From Lysobacter sp. yr284 (lineage in GTDB: Bacteria > Pseudomonadota > Gammaproteobacteria > Xanthomonadales > Xanthomonadaceae): a stretch of 64,000 nt of DNA. Positions 62,114 to 64,000 of this stretch are shown piece after piece. The notes below the pieces were generated by a model. It was not told the origin of the DNA, searched no databases, and worked only from the letters and a program-made list of their open reading frames with translations. Every line of letters starts with the position of its first letter. Position 1 is the first letter of the stretch. A program made the position numbers and the translations under genes. The stretch covers positions 1-64,000 of the forward strand of contig NZ_FNPT01000002.1 in NCBI RefSeq assembly GCF_900107375.1, read 5' to 3'.

Positions 62114-62620
62114 TCAGCCGTAGTCGATCGCCAGCACTTCCACGTTGGCGTCGCCGGCCGGCCGTTTCCACACCACGCTGTCGCCCACGCGCGCGCCGTG
62201 CAGGGCGCGCGCCAGCGGCGAGACCCAGCTGATCAACCCACGCTCGGGATCGGCCTCGTCCTCGCCGACGATGCGGTAGCGATGTTCGTGGCCGGCGTCG
62301 TCGGCCACCTCGACGCGCGCGCCGAAGGCGACCCGGTCGGACGGCTGGCGTTCGGGCGCGATGGTGATCGCGCCGAGGATGCGCGCCTGCAGCCAGCGCA
62401 TTTCGCGCTGGATATGCGCGCGTTCCAGGCGCGCGCCGACCGCTTCGGCCGCGACCGCCGCGTCCAGTGCCTGCACGCGTTTGATCGCGTCGTTCAGGCG
62501 CGAACGCAGCAGCATCATCCCGCGCGGGGTCACGTAGTTGGGGTGTTCGCTGATCGGCAATTCCGGCAGCGCGCCGGGATCGGATTCGCCGTCGCCTTCC
62601 CTGACGAAGGCGCGGCTCAT
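62114..62620 (-). CDS. GreA/GreB-family elongation factor-like protein with shortened coiled coil
   Basis: A 168-residue protein. The C-terminal FKBP-like half matches GreB: FGARVEVADDAGHEHRYRIV, DPERGLISWVSPLARALHGA and VGDSVVWKRPAGDANVEVLA. The N-terminal coiled coil, from about residue 33 to 82, is roughly 12 residues shorter than in GreB, and the tip acidic pair (Asp41, Glu44 in GreB) has no equivalent; residues 55-64 read AVAAEAVGAR. Without the tip it cannot stimulate RNA cleavage by the usual mechanism. It may occupy the RNAP secondary channel as a regulator, like Gfh1 or Rnk. Confidence 0.82.
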   Translation of the reverse strand: MSRAFVREGDGESDPGALPELPISEHPNYVTPRGMMLLRSRLNDAIKRVQALDAAVAAEAVGARLERAHIQREMRWLQARILGAITIAPERQPSDRVAFGARVEVADDAGHEHRYRIVGEDEADPERGLISWVSPLARALHGARVGDSVVWKRPAGDANVEVLAIDYG

Positions 62621-62925
62621 GTGAAAGGGGCGTGCAAGACAGACATTGCTCGACTTTAGATCGGCGAACGTTGTCTCAAGGTGAGTGTGATGTGATTAGG
62701 GGTTTGCCGGGATTGTCGGTTCGTCGGCCAGAAGCCTTTGGGCCGAATTCAACGACCCGCGTGGCAGGCATTGCGCGCCGGTTTGAGTCGTCCGGTGACT
62801 GCGAAGACAGCTTTCTTGCGCCGCATCCGTGACTGCGGATTTTGGTTATTTCCTATTCCCGAACAGGGTGCCTAACCTTGGCCGAGGCTGCATCGCGTAC
62901 AACAGGAGGTTGGAGGGTGAACCCG

Positions 62926-63486
62926 ATGAATCGAGGCCGCTGTGCGCCGACGGTTGTACGGACGCTTGCATCCGCGGCGCTGGCGGTCGCCGCCTGCATC
63001 GCTGCGTCCTGCAGCACAGCGGGGCCGAGCGGACCCCGTCGCGACGGTCGCGAAGCGGCCCCGGCAAGCGCGGTCACGGTCGAGAATTTGCTGCGTTGGT
63101 CCGTCCAGGGGCCGACCGGGATCGCCAAGATCCGCAGCGGGCTCGCGCAGACATTCGAGTTGGAGCCGTCCGGCACGAAGGGGCTTTACGGTAAAGGACC
63201 GGTGAGGCTGGTCGATGGGTTCGCGCTCAACTTTTCAAGCATCCGGGGCCTGACCGGCGCGATCCATATCGGTGTCGAGGAGCGGCCGTGTTATCCGCCG
63301 AGTCGTGCGGCGTCCTTGCTCCCGGGGGCAATCGAGAGCATCGAACTCGATGCGCACATGATCGATCACGGCAAGAACTACGCCACCGAACGCAATGGGT
63401 TCCGGGTGTATTTCAACACTACGCCTGATACATATCAGTGCCTGACCAGTATCCACATTCGGCCGTCGGATACGGCGAATCCGTGA
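62926..63486 (+). CDS. Putative lipoprotein of unknown function, candidate immunity protein
   Basis: A 186-residue protein. The ATG at 62926 has GGAGG 9 bases upstream; a GTG at 62917 with AGGAGG 7 bases upstream is also possible. Residues about 9-30 (VRTLASAALAVAACIAASCS) are a lipoprotein signal with lipobox ending in Cys. The rest is a small beta-rich domain with two more Cys (PCYPPS, YQCLTS). Its stop overlaps the GTG start of the next gene by 4 bases. Base composition looks less GC-rich than the surroundings. The partner suggests an effector-immunity pair, but this is inference. Confidence 0.65.
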   Translation: MNRGRCAPTVVRTLASAALAVAACIAASCSTAGPSGPRRDGREAAPASAVTVENLLRWSVQGPTGIAKIRSGLAQTFELEPSGTKGLYGKGPVRLVDGFALNFSSIRGLTGAIHIGVEERPCYPPSRAASLLPGAIESIELDAHMIDHGKNYATERNGFRVYFNTTPDTYQCLTSIHIRPSDTANP

Positions 63487-64000
63487 CTACTGCGACCGCC
63501 GATACCGTATATCTGCGGACGCATCCCGAGTTCGTCGAAATGCCGGCACGTATCCAGGCGTGGATACTGGAATCGCCGACCGCAGCCGCCGGTTTTGCCG
63601 GATTCTTCAAGCACGGCGGCATCGTGGAGGACCGGCCGAACGTAGGGCTTCCGTACTACTCCGCGAAGGAGCCTCCGACGATCTTCATTGAAGAGTCGCA
63701 ATGGGGTCCGTTGAGGGCGGAGGACGCCCCCGTCTGGCCCCAGCGCCACCTGTTCGCAACCCTCGCCCACGAGATCGGCCACCACCGCTACAACACCGGC
63801 TCGGTCCCGTTTAATGGCCGCAGCGCCGAGGAATACGTGCAGTACCGCGCCGGCCTGGAGGCGCGGGCGATCTTCAACGCGTTTCCCATCTTCAAGGAAC
63901 TGGAAGGCCAGCCGGAATTCGTGGGCGGCAAGCCGTTCGGCTCCATCGGCTATTTGAACGAGGTCGAGCTGGGTTCGCTGTACGGCGAGTGGAAGGCCGG
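63483..64000 (+). CDS. Partial HExxH zinc-metalloprotease-like protein (cut by window edge)
   Basis: An open frame of 172 codons that runs past the end of the window. It starts at GTG 63483, overlapping the lipoprotein stop as GTGA. No signal peptide is visible. The zinc motif HEIGH is at residues 96-100, followed by HRYN; downstream EEYVQYRAGLEARAIFN could give a third ligand Glu. The start MTTATADTVYLRTHPEFVEM is not typical of housekeeping peptidases. Its coupling to a lipoprotein gene and the shift in composition suggest an antibacterial effector with periplasmic immunity, or a phage-like peptidase. The 3' end, and hence domain structure, is unseen. Confidence 0.7.
   Translation, partial: MTTATADTVYLRTHPEFVEMPARIQAWILESPTAAAGFAGFFKHGGIVEDRPNVGLPYYSAKEPPTIFIEESQWGPLRAEDAPVWPQRHLFATLAHEIGHHRYNTGSVPFNGRSAEEYVQYRAGLEARAIFNAFPIFKELEGQPEFVGGKPFGSIGYLNEVELGSLYGEWKA

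Noticed and set aside
61894-62232. Plus-strand open frame between the desaturase and GreB-like genes
   Set aside because: It overlaps the GreB-like gene end, has no ribosome site, and translates to Arg/Ala/Pro-rich sequence without homology that I recognise.
1-64000. tRNA and rRNA genes
   Set aside because: I looked for cloverleaf-like GGTTCGAATCC-type T-arms and rRNA conserved stretches and saw none. A tRNA scan would be decisive and was not possible here.

Overview
This is a high-GC, gene-dense stretch of a gammaproteobacterial chromosome. The gene content (Ax21-like outer-membrane protein, TonB receptors, a DPP-IV-type peptidase, hut genes, a folC-dedD-cvpA-purF block) and several families of dispersed 'GTAGGAGCGGCGC...' and 'GTGGGAGGGCCTTC...' repeats fit Xanthomonadaceae, most likely Lysobacter or a close relative. 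That placement is inference from content and style; no rRNA is present. I saw no tRNA, rRNA, CRISPR array, transposase, integrase or prophage structural gene.

Layout. 0.6-6.6 kb: folC, a two-SPOR DedD-like protein, cvpA, purF and a ferritin-like DUF455 protein translationally coupled to purF. 6.8-12.6 kb: secreted S9 peptidase, a small secreted protein and a TonB-dependent receptor. 12.9-20.8 kb: lpxH, gltX, a zur-like Fur-family gene, an MFS/MarR pair, then a ZnuD-like TonB receptor and a MerC-like protein diverging from a Zur-box-like site. 20.9-24.4 kb: ribosomal protein THX, Ax21-like protein, a DUF6348 protein and an M19 dipeptidase. 24.6-35.4 kb: divergent hutI/hutF, an Ogt plus Ada-AraC-AlkA alkylation-repair operon, an ENPP-like lipoprotein, two small secreted proteins, and a TetR gene divergent from hutU. 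35.9-46.2 kb: mixed metabolic and hypothetical genes, a CsgG-like protein, a stand-alone AAA ATPase, LysR/MDR dehydrogenase, and two overlapping GNAT genes, the second streptothricin-acetyltransferase-like. 46.4-55.6 kb: a GH75-like protein, a two-gene cassette (radical SAM protein plus a methyltransferase with a nucleotidyltransferase-like tail), the NAD-salvage pair nadV and nadM-Nudix, a conserved membrane protein of unknown function, a HEAT-repeat protein and an S4 protein. 55.8-62.6 kb: enoyl reductase, MAPEG, GIY-YIG, ArsR, ECF sigma with membrane partner, a desaturase/SRPBCC operon, and a GreB-like factor lacking the acidic tip. 62.6-64.0 kb: an apparently less GC-rich pair, a lipoprotein overlapping an HExxH protein cut by the window edge.

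The best candidates for undescribed biology are the radical SAM / methyltransferase-nucleotidyltransferase cassette (47530-49792), the lipoprotein / HExxH pair at the right edge (possible immunity-effector pair), the GH75-like protein at 46391, the tip-less GreB paralog, and a shared TTAGTTAA motif that may link the ArsR regulator to the desaturase operon. Boundaries and families come from reading translations by eye; no database search was run.
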